A stretch of 64,000 nucleotides of DNA from Microglena sp. YARC (lineage: Eukaryota > Chlorophyta > Chlorophyceae > Chlamydomonadales > Chlamydomonadaceae): assembly GCA_022414725.1 (NCBI GenBank), contig CM039464.1:47257843-47321842 (forward strand), in the 5' to 3' direction. Positions 13,201 to 28,200 of the stretch are shown here, piece by piece. The stretch's first letter is position 1. Each line of letters opens with the position of its first letter. The notes beneath the pieces are model-generated. The model was not told the DNA's origin. It was given only the letters and a program-made list of their open reading frames with translations, and searched no databases. Made by a program: the position numbers and the translations under genes.

Positions 13201-16200
13201 TCTATTTGGAGTATCTGGCTCTAGCATCGCTTGCATTTATGCCTTGTCCCCTGTCAGTAGATGGCCCGCAGTCCTTGGCAGGCCTCCACAGAAAGCTCGT
13301 TCTGTGTCCAGGTCTGGTCCAGGTTATAAATAATTAATTACAATCATATACTGATTATCTCTCTAGCATCGCTTGCATATGCCTTTCTCCTGTTGTCAGT
13401 ATGCTTGTCCCCTTCGATTGCATACCTTTGGCAGAGGACTCCCGTCGTTGTCCAGTCTGCGTCCCAATCATTATTGCATTACAATTTATTATTGAATCTA
13501 TTTGAGTATCTGGCTCTAGCATCGCTGTGCATTTGCATATGCCTTGTCCCCTGTCAGTAGATGGCCCGCAGACCTTGGCAGGCTCCACAGAGACTCGTCT
13601 GTGTCCAGGTCTGGTCCAGGTGATTATAAATAATTATTACAATCATTATTACTTGAATCTATTTGGAGTATCTGGCTCTAGCATCGCTTGCATTTATGCC
13701 TTGTCCCTGTCAGTTAGATGGCCCGCTGACCTTGGCAGGCTCACATGAGACTCGTCTGTGTCCACCATGTAGCGTCTGTCCCATTGGGTCAATAGTGTTT
13801 TAATTAAACGAATCTATGGAGTATCTGGCCAGGCTGATTATAAAATAAAAAAATATTACAGGTCTGGTCCAGGTGATTATAAATAATTATTAAATCATTA
13901 TTACTTGCTATTTTGGAGTTCTGGCTCTAGATTTATTTTATGCCTTGTCCCCTGTCAGTAGATGGCCCGCAGACCTTGGCAGGCTCCACAGAGACTCGTC
14001 TGTGTCCAGGTCTGGTCCAGGTGATTATAAATAATTATTACAATCATTATTACTTGAATCTATTTTCTTAGCTCTAGCACCTTGACTACTAGTTATGGCC
14101 TACCTCCATGATTATTTATACATTATTACAGGCCCAGACATCGTACAGTAACTTGTGCCATTCTCAGAGGATCCAAAGTATATAAAGCATTTCAATCATT
14201 TACTGTTGAATCTATTTGGAGTATCTGGCTCTAGCATCGCTTGCATTTATGCCCCCGCAACCTTGGCAGGTCTCCACAGAACTCGTCTGTGTCCAGGTCT
14301 GATCCAGGTGATTATAAATAATTATCAGTATTGGTCCGCTGCATTTATGCCTGTTCCCTGTAGTAGATGGCAACAGAGACTCGTCTGTTGTCCATTATAC
14401 TGTCTTTTGGAAGCATCGGCAGGCTGTCCCCGGGCAGGCTCCAGACTAAGCAATCAGAATATTTGGAGTATCTGTCTAGCATCGTTGCATTTATAGTTAA
14501 GATAGGCTTTCGTAGTGTCTTTCACAATCAATCATTATTACTATGAATCTTAATTTGTATCTGGCTCTACATACGCTTGCATTTATGCCTTGTCCCGCTG
14601 TCCTGTCAGGTAGATGGCCCGCAACCTTGCAGGCTCCACAGAGACTCGGTTCTGTGTCCAGCCAATCATATTACTTGGATTGGATTACTCACTAAGTTGT
14701 TTAATAACTGGCAACATCGAAACTTGTGACTCCATGTACCAATTTAGAAAATCTACATTAGGAGACAGCTGCACCACCACTCTCGTTGACAGTTCAGACT
14801 ATTTTACAATGTTGTAGATTCATGGAACACCACCCCGCCGGAGATTAACATTTTTTGGTCAGCTAGTGCCACCCACGGTGACTGTACTGAAATGACTCTC
14901 AGTCAGTTACGGTGGGATCACAACTAAGTTACTGGATATTTTTTGTGTTGTATCTATGGTGCTAGACAGCTAGCTTCTGCGTCGCCGTGTGGGGTGTCTT
15001 AATCTCACGTCCTAGAGTATTTATATTCTTGGATGTAACAATTTCATTTTCAATTTACTGAATCTATTTTTGAGTATCTGGCTCTAGCATCGCTTGCATT
15101 TATGCCTTGTCCCCTGTCAGTAGATGCCCGCCAGACCTTTGGCAGGCTCCACAGCAAACTCGTCTGTGTCCATGTCTGGTCCAGATGATTTATAAATAAT
15201 TATTACAATCATTATTACTTGAATCTATTTGAGTAATCTGGCTCTAGCATCGCTTGCATTTATGCCTTGTCCCCTGTCAGTAGATGGGCCCGCTGTCCTT
15301 CCTGCGGCTCCTTCAACAGAGACTCGTCTGTGTCCAGGTCTGGGTCCAGGTGATTATAAATAATTATTACAATCATTAATTACTTGAATCTATTTGGTTA
15401 AGTCTGGCGTCTAGCATCGCTTGCATTTATGCCTTGTCCCCTGGGTCAGTAGATTGGCCCGCTGTCCGGCAGGCTCCACAGAAGACTCGTCTGGTCCAGG
15501 TTTGGTCCAGGTGATTATAGAATAATATATTACAATGCATTATTACTTGAATCGATTTGGAGTTATCTGGCTCTAGCATCGCTTGCAATTTAGTTGCCTT
15601 GTGTCCCTGGTGCTAGTAAGATGGCCCGCTGTTCCTTGGCAGGCTCCAACAGAAACTCGTCTGTGTCCAAGTCTGGTCCAGGTGAATTAAAAATAATTAT
15701 AACAATCCATTATTACTTGAATCTAGTTCGGTGGCCGCCCTAAGACTAGCGTATACCATTGTTCGACTAAGCCTAGTGTTTTACCATTTGGTCACCACTG
15801 GCTACCATCCCAGAACCTTTGTGACCTCCATCTGGACACCCTGGTGGTAGCGTTACCAATTTAGAAATTCTTACAATAGCGTAGCTCAGCATTGGCTACC
15901 ACCACTCGTGTGGACAGCTTTCAGGGACTTATGTTTACGGAATGTCTGTATAATTCATGGAACAGCTCACCGCCGCCGGATATTAACATATTTGGTGCCA
16001 GCTTAGTGCCACCCACGTGACTGACTGGAATGACTCTCAGTCAGTTACGGGTGGTTAGTTGAGGTGTGTGGATCACAACTAGTACTGGATATTTTTTGTG
16101 TTTATCCGTAGGTGACTACAGCTAGCTTCTCGTACGCTGTGGTGTCCTTAATCTCACGTCCCTAGGAATTTTATATTCTTGGATTAACAATTTCAATTTC

Positions 16201-19200
16201 AATTTACATGAATTCTGAGTTGGGGAGGTTAGTCTGGCCGAGCGATCGCTGCATTTTATTGCCGTGTCCCGCTGTCAGTAGATGGCCGCGACCTTGGCAG
16301 GCTCCACAGAAAACTCTGTCTGTGTCCATGTCTGCGTCGCAGGTTCGATTGTATAAATAATATTACAATCATTATTTACTTTGAATTGCTATTTGGTGTA
16401 TTATCGTAGGGGGCTCTTGAGCATCTGCTAGTGTATTTAATGCCTTTGTCCGTGCCGTGGTCAGTTAAATGGCGCCGCTTGTCCTGGCAGGCTTCCACGA
16501 GACTCGTCTGTTCCCAGGTCTGGTCCAGAGGAGTTATAAATGAATTATTACAATCATTATTACTTGAATCTATTTGGATTATCTGGGTCTAGCATCGCTT
16601 GGCATTTATGCCTTGTCCCCTGTAGTAGATGGCCCGCAGACCTTGGCAGGCTCCACAGAGACTCGTCTGTGTTCCATGGTCTGGTCCAGGTGATTATACA
16701 TAATATTACAATCATTTATTACTTGAATCTATTTGATATCTGGCCATCTTAGTATCGCTTGTCATTTATGCCTGTCCCCTGTCAGTGAGATGGCGCAACG
16801 CAGACCTTGGCAGCGCGTCCACAAAGAAACTCGTCTGTGTCCATGTCTGTCCAGGTGATATAAATAATTATTACATTATCATTATTACTTGAATCTTATT
16901 TGTAGTATCTGGCTCTAGGCATCGCTTGCATTTATGCCTCTGGTCCCCTGCAGTAGATGCCCTGCTGTCCTGTGGCAGGCTCCACAGAGACTAGTCTGTG
17001 TCCAGGCTGTGCCAGTGTGATTATAGAATAGATGTATTACAATCACAGTATATACTTATGAATCTATCTTGCCAGTGAGTCTGGCTCTAGCATCGCTTGC
17101 ATTTATGCCTTTGTTTGTCCCCTGTCAGTAGATGGCCCAGCAGACTGCGTGTGGCAGCGCTCCACAGAGACTCGTCTGTGTCAGTCTGGTCCAGTGTGAT
17201 TATAAATAATGATACCAATAATTATTTACTTGAATCTATTTGGAGTATCTGGCCGTTGCTACCCGCATCGCTATTGCATTTGTATGCGTCTTGTCTGGTG
17301 AGGTTATCTCCTGTCTAAGTAGATGGCGCCGGCAGGACTTTTGGCAGCTCCACAGAAATGGACTCGTCTGTGTCCTGTGGCGTGGTCCAGGTGATTATAA
17401 ATAATTATTCAGATTCATTATTACTTGAATCGTATTTGGAGTTGATCTGGCTCTTAGCATCGCTTGCATTCTATGCCTTGTCCCCTATCCTAGTAGATGG
17501 CCCGCTGTTCCTTTGGCAGGCTCCACAAGACTCGTCTGTGTCCTAGGTCTGGTCCAGGTGATTATAAATAATTATACAATCATTGATTACTTGAAATCTA
17601 TTGGAGTCATCTAGCTCTAGCATCGCTTGCATTTATGCGCTTGCCCCTGTCAGTAGATGGCCCGCAGGACCTTGCAGGCTCCACAGAGGAACGGCGTCTT
17701 TCCAGGTCTGGTCCAGGTGATTATAAATAATTTATTGACAATCATCTATTTACGTTGAATTCTATTTGATGGTATCTGGCTCGTAGCATCGCTTGCATTT
17801 ATGCCTTGTCCCCTGTCAGTAGATGCCCGCAGCGACCGTTGCCATCACAGAAACTCGTCTGTTGTGCCATGTCTGGCTGTCCAGGTGTTGATTATTAAAA
17901 TAATATGTACACAGAGTCTATTGTATTACATGATATTCGTGATTGGGTGAGTAGTCTGGCTCGAGCATCGCTTGCTTTATGCCTTTGGTGCGCTGCCTGT
18001 TCAGGGTAGTATGCCCGCGTCCTTGGCAGGCTCCACAGAGACTCGTCTTTCCAGGTCGGGTTCCAAGCGCTGCATCTATAATATAATTATTACAATCATA
18101 TTACTGGAATCTATTTGAAGTATCTGGCTCTAGCATTCGCATGGCGAGTTTATCCTTGTTCCCCACTGTCAGTAATGGCCCGCTGTCCTTGGCGAGGCTC
18201 CACAGAAACTCTTTCTGCTGTGCCATAGCTCTGCGTCCAGGTGGATTATTAAATAATGTATTACAAGTCTATTATTACTTGAATCTTATTTTGAGTATCT
18301 GCTCCCAGCTCGCTTTGCATTATATGCCTTTCCCCTGTCAGTAGATGGTGCCCGCAGACTTCTTGTGTTGAAGCTGGCAGGCGTGCCATCATTAGAGACT
18401 CGTCTTGTCCAGGTCTGGTCCAGGTCGTGTAGTTATTAAATCCTATTATAATCAGATTTACGTGAATCTATTTGGGTAGTGTATGTGCTGGCCGTTTCTA
18501 TTGCATCCTGCTTTGCATTATATGTCTTGTCCCCTGTCAGTAGAGAGATGGTCCCGCTAGTCTCTTTAGGCATGGCTCCACAGAAAGAAACTGTCTGTGT
18601 CCATGTCTGGCTCCAGGTGATTATAAATAATCTATTACAATCATTCATTACTTGAATCTATTTGGAGTATCTGGCGCTAGCATCGCCTGCATTATCCTTG
18701 TCCCCGTGTCAGTAAGCATGGCCCGCTGTGCCTTGGCAGGCTCCACAGAGACTAGCGTCTGTGTCCAGTCTGGTCAGGTGATTATAAATAATTAATTACA
18801 ATCATTTATTACTTGAATCTATGTTAGGAGTATCTGGCTCTATGCAGTCGCTTGCATTTATGCCTTGTCCGCCTGTCAGTAGATGGCCCGCTGTCCCTTG
18901 GCAGGCCTCCACAGAAACTCTCTGTGTCCAGCGTCTGGTCCAGGTGATTATAAATATAATGTTTGTGATTACAATCATTATTACTGAATCTATTTGAGTA
19001 TCTGCTCTGAGGCATGCGCTTGTGCATTTATGCGTGTAAACCGCGCTGTCGAGTAGATGGCCCGCTGTCTTGGCAGCTCCAGCAGAAACGTCGTCGGTGT
19101 GTCTTCAGGTCCGCTCGGTCCAGGTACGTGGGTGATATAAAAATTATGTAGCAATTCATTGATTACTTGAATCTAGTTGTGGCGCCTAAGACTAGCTGGC

Positions 19201-22200
19201 TACTTGTTGCACTACCCTAGTTGTTACAATTGTCAACCCACTGGCACCATCCCCAGCAAACCTTTGGACCTCCTACTGACACCCCCTGCGTCTTACCAAT
19301 TTAGAAATTCTTACATTAGCAGACCAGCTGCACCACCCACTCTGTTGACAGTCTTTTCAGGAGCTAGTGTTTACACATGTCCGCTAGATTCATGGAACCA
19401 CCACCCCGCGGAAGATAACATTTTTTAGGTCCAGCTGCATGCCACCCACGTGACATGAGCTGAATTGAGTGACTCTCATCAGTTGATCGCGGTGGGATTC
19501 TACAACTTAGTACGATATTATTTTGTGTTTATCTATATGGTGACTTACAGCTGCTTCATGCGTACGCTTGTGGTTGTCCTTAATCTCACGTCCCTAGAGT
19601 ATTTATGATTTCTTGGATGTAACAATTTCAATTTCAATTTACCTGAATCTATTTGTGATCATCTGGCTCTCAGTTCATGTACGCTTGGCAGTTTATGCCT
19701 TGTCCCGGTCAGTAGATGGCCCGTGCGACAGCTTGTTGCAGGTGCTCCATGCAGAAATCCGTCGTGTTAATGTCTTGTCGATGCTGTGAGGCATGTGTGT
19801 TCCAGAGTCTTTGGTCCAGGGTGATTATAATATAATTATGTGTATCAATACAGTATTACGTGGTGAATTCTATTTGAGTTACTCGTGCGTCTAGCAGGTC
19901 GCTGCATTTATGGCCTTGTCCCCTGTCAGTAGATGGCCCGCAGACAATTGGCGAGGCTTCCACAGAGACCTCGTCTGTGTCCAGGGTCTGGTCCAGGTGA
20001 TTATAAATTTAATTATTACAATTGCATTATTATCTTGAATTCATTTGAGTATCTGGCTCTGGAGCATCGCTGCATTTATCCGTTGTCCCTGCTCAGTAGA
20101 TGCGCCGCAGACCTGTGGCGGCTCCAACAGAGACTCGTCTGTGTCGAGGTCTGGTCCAGGTGAATTATTAAATAAATTATTACATATCATTATTACTTGA
20201 ATCTATTTTGGGAGATGATGCTGGGCTTACTAGCATCGTCTTGCATTTGTGAGTGGCCCGTTGTCCCCTGTTCAGTAGATGGCGCCGCAGACCGTTGGCG
20301 AGGCTCCACCAGAGACTGTCTGGTGTCACGTGCTGGTCCAGCGTGATTATAAGATAATTATTACAATCATTATTAATTGGAGAGAATCTATTTGGAGTAT
20401 CTGGCTCTAGGGTCATTGGCTGTGTGCTATGTTGATGCCGTGTGTGTCCGCCTGTCAGTAGATGTGGCGCGCAGACCTTTGGCAGGCGCAAGAACTCGTC
20501 ATGTGTCCAGGTCTGGTCCAGGTGTATTATAAATAATTGGATTACATGCCCCTATCATTATCTACTTGAAATCGTATTTGGGAGTATCTGGCTCTAGCAC
20601 GCTGTGCATTTATGCCTTGCTCCCCTGTCAGTAGATGCCCGCAGACCTGCAGGCTCACAGAAACTCGTCTGCTGTCCATGTCTGGTCCAGGTGACTTATA
20701 AATTAATTATTACAATCATTATTACGTTGAATCTATTTGGAGTATCTGGCTCTTAAGCATTCCGGCTTGCATTGTATGCCGTGTCCCCGTGTCAGTAGAT
20801 GGTCCCGCGTGTCCTTGGCAGGCCACAGAGACTCGTCTGTGTCCATGTCTGGTCCAGGTGATAGAAATAATTAAAATTACAATGCATTGATTTACTTGAG
20901 ATTCTTTTGTGAAGTATCTGGCTCTAGGCATCGTTGCAATTTGATGCCATGTCCCCTGTCCAGTAGANNNNNNNNNNNNNNNNNNNNNNNNNNNNNNNNN
21001 NNNNNNNNNNNNNNNNNNNNNNNNNNNNNNNNNNNNNNNNNNNNNNNNNNNNNNNNNNNNNNNNNNNNNNNNNNNNNNNNNNNNNNNNNNNNNNNNNNNN
21101 NNNNNNNNNNNNNNNNNNNNNNNNNNNNNNNNNNNNNNNNNNNNNNNNNNNNNNNNNNNNNNNNNNNNNNNNNNNNNNNNNNNNNNNNNNNNNNNNNNNN
21201 NNNNNNNNNNNNNNNNNNNNNNNNNNNNNNNNNNNNNNNNNNNNNNNNNNNNNNNNNNNNNNNNNNNNNNNNNNNNNNNNNNNNNNNNNNNNNNNNNNNN
21301 NNNNNNNNNNNNNNNNNNNNNNNNNNNNNNNNNNNNNNNNNNNNNNNNNNNNNNNNNNNNNNNNNNNNNNNNNNNNNNNNNNNNNNNNNNNNNNNNNNNN
21401 NNNNNNNNNNNNNNNNNNNNNNNNNNNNNNNNNNNNNNNNNNNNNNNNNNNNNNNNNNNNNNNNNNNNNNNNNNNNNNNNNNNNNNNNNNNNNNNNNNNN
21501 NNNNNNNNNNNNNNNNNNNNNNNNNNNNNNNNNNNNNNNNNNNNNNNNNNNNNNNNNNNNNNNNNNNNNNNNNNNNNNNNNNNNNNNNNNNNNNNNNNNN
21601 NNNNNNNNNNNNNNNNNNNNNNNNNNNNNNNNNNNNNNNNNNNNNNNNNNNNNNNNNNNNNNNNNNNNNNNNNNNNNNNNNNNNNNNNNNNNNNNNNNNN
21701 NNNNNNNNNNNNNNNNNNNNNNNNNNNNNNNNNNNNNNNNNNNNNNNNNNNNNNNNNNNNNNNNNNNNNNNNNNNNNNNNNNNNNNNNNNNNNNNNNNNN
21801 NNNNNNNNNNNNNNNNNNNNNNNNNNNNNNNNNNNNNNNNNNNNNNNNNNNNNNNNNNNNNNNNNNNNNNNNNNNNNNNNNNNNNNNNNNNNNNNNNNNN
21901 NNNNNNNNNNNNNNNNNNNNNNNNNNNNNNNNNNNNNNNNNNNNNNNNNNNNNNNNNNNNNNNNNNNATGAAGAAAAAGTAGGATGTGCTGAGTCTCGTA
22001 GGCCTAAGACTAGCTGTGATACTCTTGCTGGTCACTAGCCATAAGATGTGTGGTATCCTGCGTGTGTATTTGGTAGGCACGGCAACTATGAACCTTTGTT
22101 GACCTCTCATGTACCACACTTGTCTTACAATTTAGAAATTCTTATCATTAGCAGACCAGCTGCACCACCATTCTGTTGACACTTTCTAGACTTATTTTAC

Positions 22201-25200
22201 AGTGTCGTAGATTCATGGGAAGCCACCCTGCCGGAGATTACATTTTTTGCACGTCCGCTAGTGCCTACCCCACTGACTGGACTGAAATTGACTCTCAGTC
22301 AGTTACTGGGTGGGGATCACTTACTAGTTAACTGGTATTTTTGTGTTTATCTATGGTGACTACAGCTAGCTTCTGCCGGTACGCTGTGTGTGTCCTTAAT
22401 CTCTTACGTCCCTAGAGTATTTTATATTTCTTGGATGTTTAACAATTTCAATTTCAAATTTATTGAATTCTATTTGGAGTATTTCTGGCTCTAGCATCGC
22501 TTGCATTTCTGCCTTGTCCCCTGTGAGTAGATGGCCCGCCAACCTTGGCAGGCTCCCACAGTTAACTCGTCTGTGTCCATGTCTGGTCCAGGTGATTTAT
22601 AAGTAATTTTACATCATATTACTTGAAATTAATTTGGAGTAATCTGGCTCTGCAATTCGGCTTTGTCATTAATGCCTTGTCCCTGTAAGTAGAATGGCCC
22701 CTGTCCTTGGCAGTGCTCTCAAGAGACTCGTCTGTGTCCAGGTCTGGTCCAGGTGATTATAAAGTATATTATTAAATCATTATTACTTGATCTATTTGGA
22801 GTTCTGGCTCTAGTCATTCTGCTTGTCATTTTGCCTTGTCCCCTGTCAGTAGATGCCCGTCTGTCGCTTGGCAGGCTCCACAGAAACTGTCTTTGTCTCA
22901 GCGTCTGGTCCCAGGTGATTATAAATAATTATTACTAATCATTATACTTGATATCTATTTGGAGTAATCCTGGCTCTAGCATCGCTTCAGTTTATGCTTG
23001 TCTCCCTGTCAGTAATGGCCTCCGCTGTCCTTGGCAGGCTCACCATGAAACTCGTCTGTGTCCAGGTCTGTCTAGGTGATTATAAATATTATAACACATC
23101 AGTATTACTTGAATCATCTAGTTGTGGCCGCCTATAGATAGCTGGATACCGGTTGTTCACTAACTAGTTGTGTTACCGTATTGGTACGTGACTGGCCCAT
23201 CCCAGAACCTTTGTGACCTCCATGACCCTACCTTGGTTCTTACCAATTTAGAAATTCCTTAATTAGCAAGACCAGTCTGTCACCACCGCATCGTTTGACA
23301 GCTTTTCAGACTATTTTACATATGTCGTAGATTCATGTTGGAACACCCATCTGAACCCTGCTGCGGAGATTAACTTTTTTGGTCCAGCTTAGTGCACCCA
23401 CGTGGTACCTGACTGAAATGAACTCCTCAGTCAGTTACGGGTGGGATCACATTACCTAGTACATGGATATTTTTGTGTTATCTATGGTGACTACAGTCTT
23501 CTGCGTACGCTGTGGTCCTATACTCAGTCTCCTAGTAAATTATTATTCTTTGGATGTAACACGACAATTTCAAATTCATATTTTAACTTGAATCTATTTG
23601 GAGTATCTGGCTCTATGCTATCGCTTGACATTTATGTCCTTGTCCTGTCAGTAAAGATGGCCCGCCGACTCTGCAGGCTCCACAGAAACTCGTCTGTTGT
23701 CCATGTCTGGTCGTCAGGTGATTAATAATTTATACATCAGTTATTACTGTGAATCTAATTGGAGTATCTGGCTCTAGCATCGCTTGCATTAATGCCTTGT
23801 CCCCTGTCAGTAAATGGCCCGCCTGTCCTTGGCAGGCTCCTACAGAGACTCGTCTGTGTCTCAGTCTGGTCCAGGTGATTAAAATTATTATTACAATCAA
23901 TTACTTGAATCTATTTGGATTAATCTGTGCTCTAAGCATGCTTTGCATTATGCTTGTCCCTGTCAAGTAGATTATGAGCCGCGCCTTGGCAGGCTCCATC
24001 AGAGACTCTCGTGTTCCATGGTCTGTCCAGGTTGATTATAATATTTATTTACAATCATTTATTTATTTGAATTCTATTTGGAGTATCTGTCTCTAGTGCA
24101 TTCCGCTGGCATTTATGCCTTTCCCCTGTCAGAGATGGCCCGCAGAACTCCTAGGTTCTCCACATGATAACTTCTGTTCTCCTATGTCTGGCAGGTGTAT
24201 TATTAATAATTATTACTATTGCATATTACCATCTTGAGAAGCACTAGCCGTCTGTTAGAGTCCGAGCTTCCACAGAGACTATCTGCGTCCAAGGTTGATT
24301 ATTAATAATTATTAGCAATCACTATTAACTTGATCTTTTGGAGTACTGGCTCTAGCATCGTTTCATTTATGCCGCCCCTGTCCCAGTAGATTGGCCCGCT
24401 GTTCCTTGGCAGGCCTCCCACAGAGATAGTCTGTGTCTCAGCATGGTCCAGGTTGTCCAGGTGATATAAATAATTATTACAATCATATTACTTGATATCT
24501 ATTTGGAGTATCTGGCGAATCATCGGCTTGCATTTGGAGTAGATGCTCCCGTAGACTTGCAGGCTCTCTTACGAGAAACTCGTCTGTGTATCTGTAATAT
24601 ACATATCATAGCTTGAAATTATCTATTTTGGAGTATCTGGCTTCTAGAATCGCTTGCATTTATGCTTGTCCCCTGTCAGTAGATGGCCGCTGTCCTTGGC
24701 AGGCTCCACAGAGACTCGTCTGTGTCAGTCTGGTCCAGGTGATTATAATAATTATTACAATCATTATTACTTGAATCTATTGGAGTAGTATTATCTGGCT
24801 CTAGCATCGCTTGCATTTATGCCTTTGTCCCTGTCAGTAGATGGCCCCGCAGACCTTGGCAGGCTCATCAGAGACTCGTCTGTGTCCATGTCTGGTCCAG
24901 GTGATTATAAATAAATTATTACAATCATTATTACTTGAATCTATTTGGAGTATCTGGCTCTAGCATCGCTTGCATTTATGCCTTGTCCCCTGTCAGTAGA
25001 TGGCCCGCAGACCTTGGCAGGCTCCACAGAAACTCGTCTGTGTCCATGTCTGGTCCAGGTGATTATAAATAATTATTACAATCATTATTACTTGAATCTA
25101 TTTGGAGTATCTGGCTCTAGCATCGCTTGCATTTATGCCTTGTCCCCTGTCAGTAGATCCAAAGAGACTATTCTGTTCCCGCCCCTTGGCAGGACCACAG

Positions 25201-28200
25201 AGACTCGTCTGTGTCCAGGTCTGGTCCAGGTGATTATAAATAATTATTACAATCATTATTACTTGAATCTATTTGGAGTATCTGGCTCTAGCATGCTTGC
25301 ATTTATGCTTGTCCCTGTCAGTAGATGGCCGCAGAACCTTGGCAGGCTCCCAGAACTCGTCTGTGTCATGTCTGGTCCCAGGTGATTATAAATAATTATT
25401 ACAATCATTATTACTGAATCTATTTGGAGTATCTGGCTCTAAGCATCGCTTGCATTTACTTGGAGTATTGGTCCCTTGTAGAGTATCTGAACATTTGAAA
25501 AGAGCAGAAAGAAAACACGCTCAGTGTTGTCCACAGGTAGATCGCTTGCATGCATTTATGCCTTGTCCCCTGTCAGTAGATGCCCGCAGACTTTTGCAGG
25601 CAGAGAACTCTGTTGTGTCCACCAGAGGCCTCCATCAGTTTGGCCTCAAGACACATTTAGTCCCCTGTCAGTGATTGGCAGCTCACAGAAAGTCTGTGTC
25701 CATGTCTGGTCCAGGTGATTTATAATTATTACATCATTATTACTTGAATCTATTTGGAGTTATTACTTGCATTTATCAGTAATGGCCCGTGTCAGTAAGA
25801 GTGGCCCGCTGTCCTTGCAAGGCTCCACAGAGACTGAGACTCGTTGTGTCCAGAGGTCTGGTCCAGGTGATTATAAATAATTATTATCATTATTACTTGA
25901 ATCTATTTGGAGTATAGCATCGCTTGCATTTATGCCTTGTCCCCTGTCAGTAGATGGCCCCTGTCCTTGGCAGGTCCACAGAACTCTTCTGTGTCATATG
26001 TCTGTCCAGGTGATTAAAATAATTATTACAATCATTATTTACTTGAATCTATTTGGAGTATCTGGCTCTAGCATCGCCATTTATGCCTTGTCCGACTGTC
26101 AGTAGAATGGCCCGCAGGGAGCGCAGTGGCGAGGCCTCCACAGAAGGACTCTGTCTGTGTCCAGGTCTGGTCCAGGTGATTATAAATCTAATTATTACAA
26201 AATCATTATTACTTGAATCTATTTGGAGTATCTGGCTCTAGCATCGCTTGCATTTATGCCTTGTCCCCTGTCAGTAGATGGCCCGCTGTCCTTGGCAGGC
26301 TCCACAGAAACTCGTCTGTGTCCATGTCTGGTCCAGGTGATTATAAATAATTATTACAATCATTATTACTTGAATCTATTTGGAGTATTTCTGGCTTCTA
26401 GCATCGCTTGCATTTATGCCTTGTCCCTGTCAGTAGATGGCCCGCTGTCCTTGGCAGGCTCACAGAAACTCGTTGTGTCCAGGTCTGGTCCAGGTGATTA
26501 TAAATAATTATACAATCATTATTACTTGAATCTATTTGGGAGTATCTGGCTCTAGCATGCTTGCATGCCTTGCTTTGAATCTTGTCCTGTCAGTTAGATG
26601 GCACGCTGTCCTTGGCAGGCTCCACAGAAACTCGTCTGTGTCCAGTTCTGGTCCAGGTGATGGGTATCATTGGTTGAGGATAATATACTGATGAGATGGC
26701 CCTGGTCGTTGGGCATCTTGCATTATGCCATTACTTTACTTAATAGTGGTGTATTGCTATGCTTGCATGCATTTATGCCTAGACTGTCAGTAGATGGCCC
26801 GCTGTCCTGGCTCCACAGAAACCTTGTCAGGTCAGGTCTTGGTCCAGGTGTAATGTTACAATCCTTGAATCTGCCTAGACAGCTGCTACCTTGTTTCACT
26901 ACTAGTTGTTACATTGGTACCACTGGCACCATCCCAGAACCTTTGTGACCTCCATGACCACCCTTGGTCTTACCATTTAGAAATTCTTACATTAGCAGAC
27001 CAGCTGCACACCACTCTGTTGACAGCTTTTCAGAGTATTTTACAATGTCGTAGATTCATGGAACACCACCCCGCGGAGATTACTAACATTTTTTGGTCCA
27101 GCTAGTGCCTTACCACCCACGTGAGACTGATGAATGACTCTCAGTCAGTACGGTTACGGGTGGGGATCACAACTAGTACTGGATATTTTTTGTGTTTATC
27201 TATGGTGACTACAGCTAGCTTCTGCGTACGCTGTGGTGTCCTTAATCTCACGTCCCTAGAGTATTTATATTTCTTGGATGTAACAATTTCAATTTCAATT
27301 TACTTGAATCTATTTGGAGTATCTGGCTCTAGCATCGCTTGCATTTATGCCTTGTCCCCTGTCAGTAGATGGCCCGCAGACCTTGGCAGGCTCCACAGAG
27401 ACTCGTCTGTGTCCAGGTCTGGTCCAGGTGATTATAAATATTTGGTGATTATTACAATCATTATTACTTGAATCTATTTGGAGTATCTGGCTCTAGCATC
27501 GCTTGCATTTATGCCTTGTCCCCTGTCAGTAGATGGCCCGCAGACCTTGGCAGGCTCCACAGAGACTCGTCTGTGTCCAGGTCTGGTCCAGGTGATTATA
27601 AATAATTATTACAATCATTATTACTTGAATCTATTTGGAGTATCTGGCTCTAGCATCGCTTGCATTTATGCCTTGTCCCCTGTCAGTAGATGGCCCGCAG
27701 ACCTTGGCAGGCTCCACAGAGACTCGTCTGTGTCCAGGTCTGGTCCAGGTGATTATAAATAATTATTACAATCATTATTACTTGAATCTATTTGGAGTAT
27801 CTGGCTCTAGCATCGCTTGCATTTATGCCTTGTCCCCTGTCAGTAGATGGCCCGCAGACCTTGCAGGCGTCTCACAGAGACTCGTCTGTGTCCAGGTCTG
27901 GTCCAGGTGATTATAAATAATTATTACAATCATTATTACTTGAATCTATTTGGAGTATCTGGCTCTAGCATCGCTTGCATTTATGCCTTGTCCCCTGTCA
28001 GTAGATGGCCCGCAGACCTTGGCAGGCTCCACAGAGACTCGTGGTTCGTGGTCCAGGTCATTGGTCCAGGTGATTATAAATAATTATTACAATCATTATT
28101 ACTTGAATCTATTTTGGAGTATCTGGCTCTAGCATCGCTTGCATTTATGCCTGTCTCCCCTTGTCCCTGCATTTGGCCAGCAGATGGCCCGCAGACCTTG

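Noticed and set aside
20722..22119. Long frames across the gap
   Set aside because: They consist mostly of N and have no meaning.
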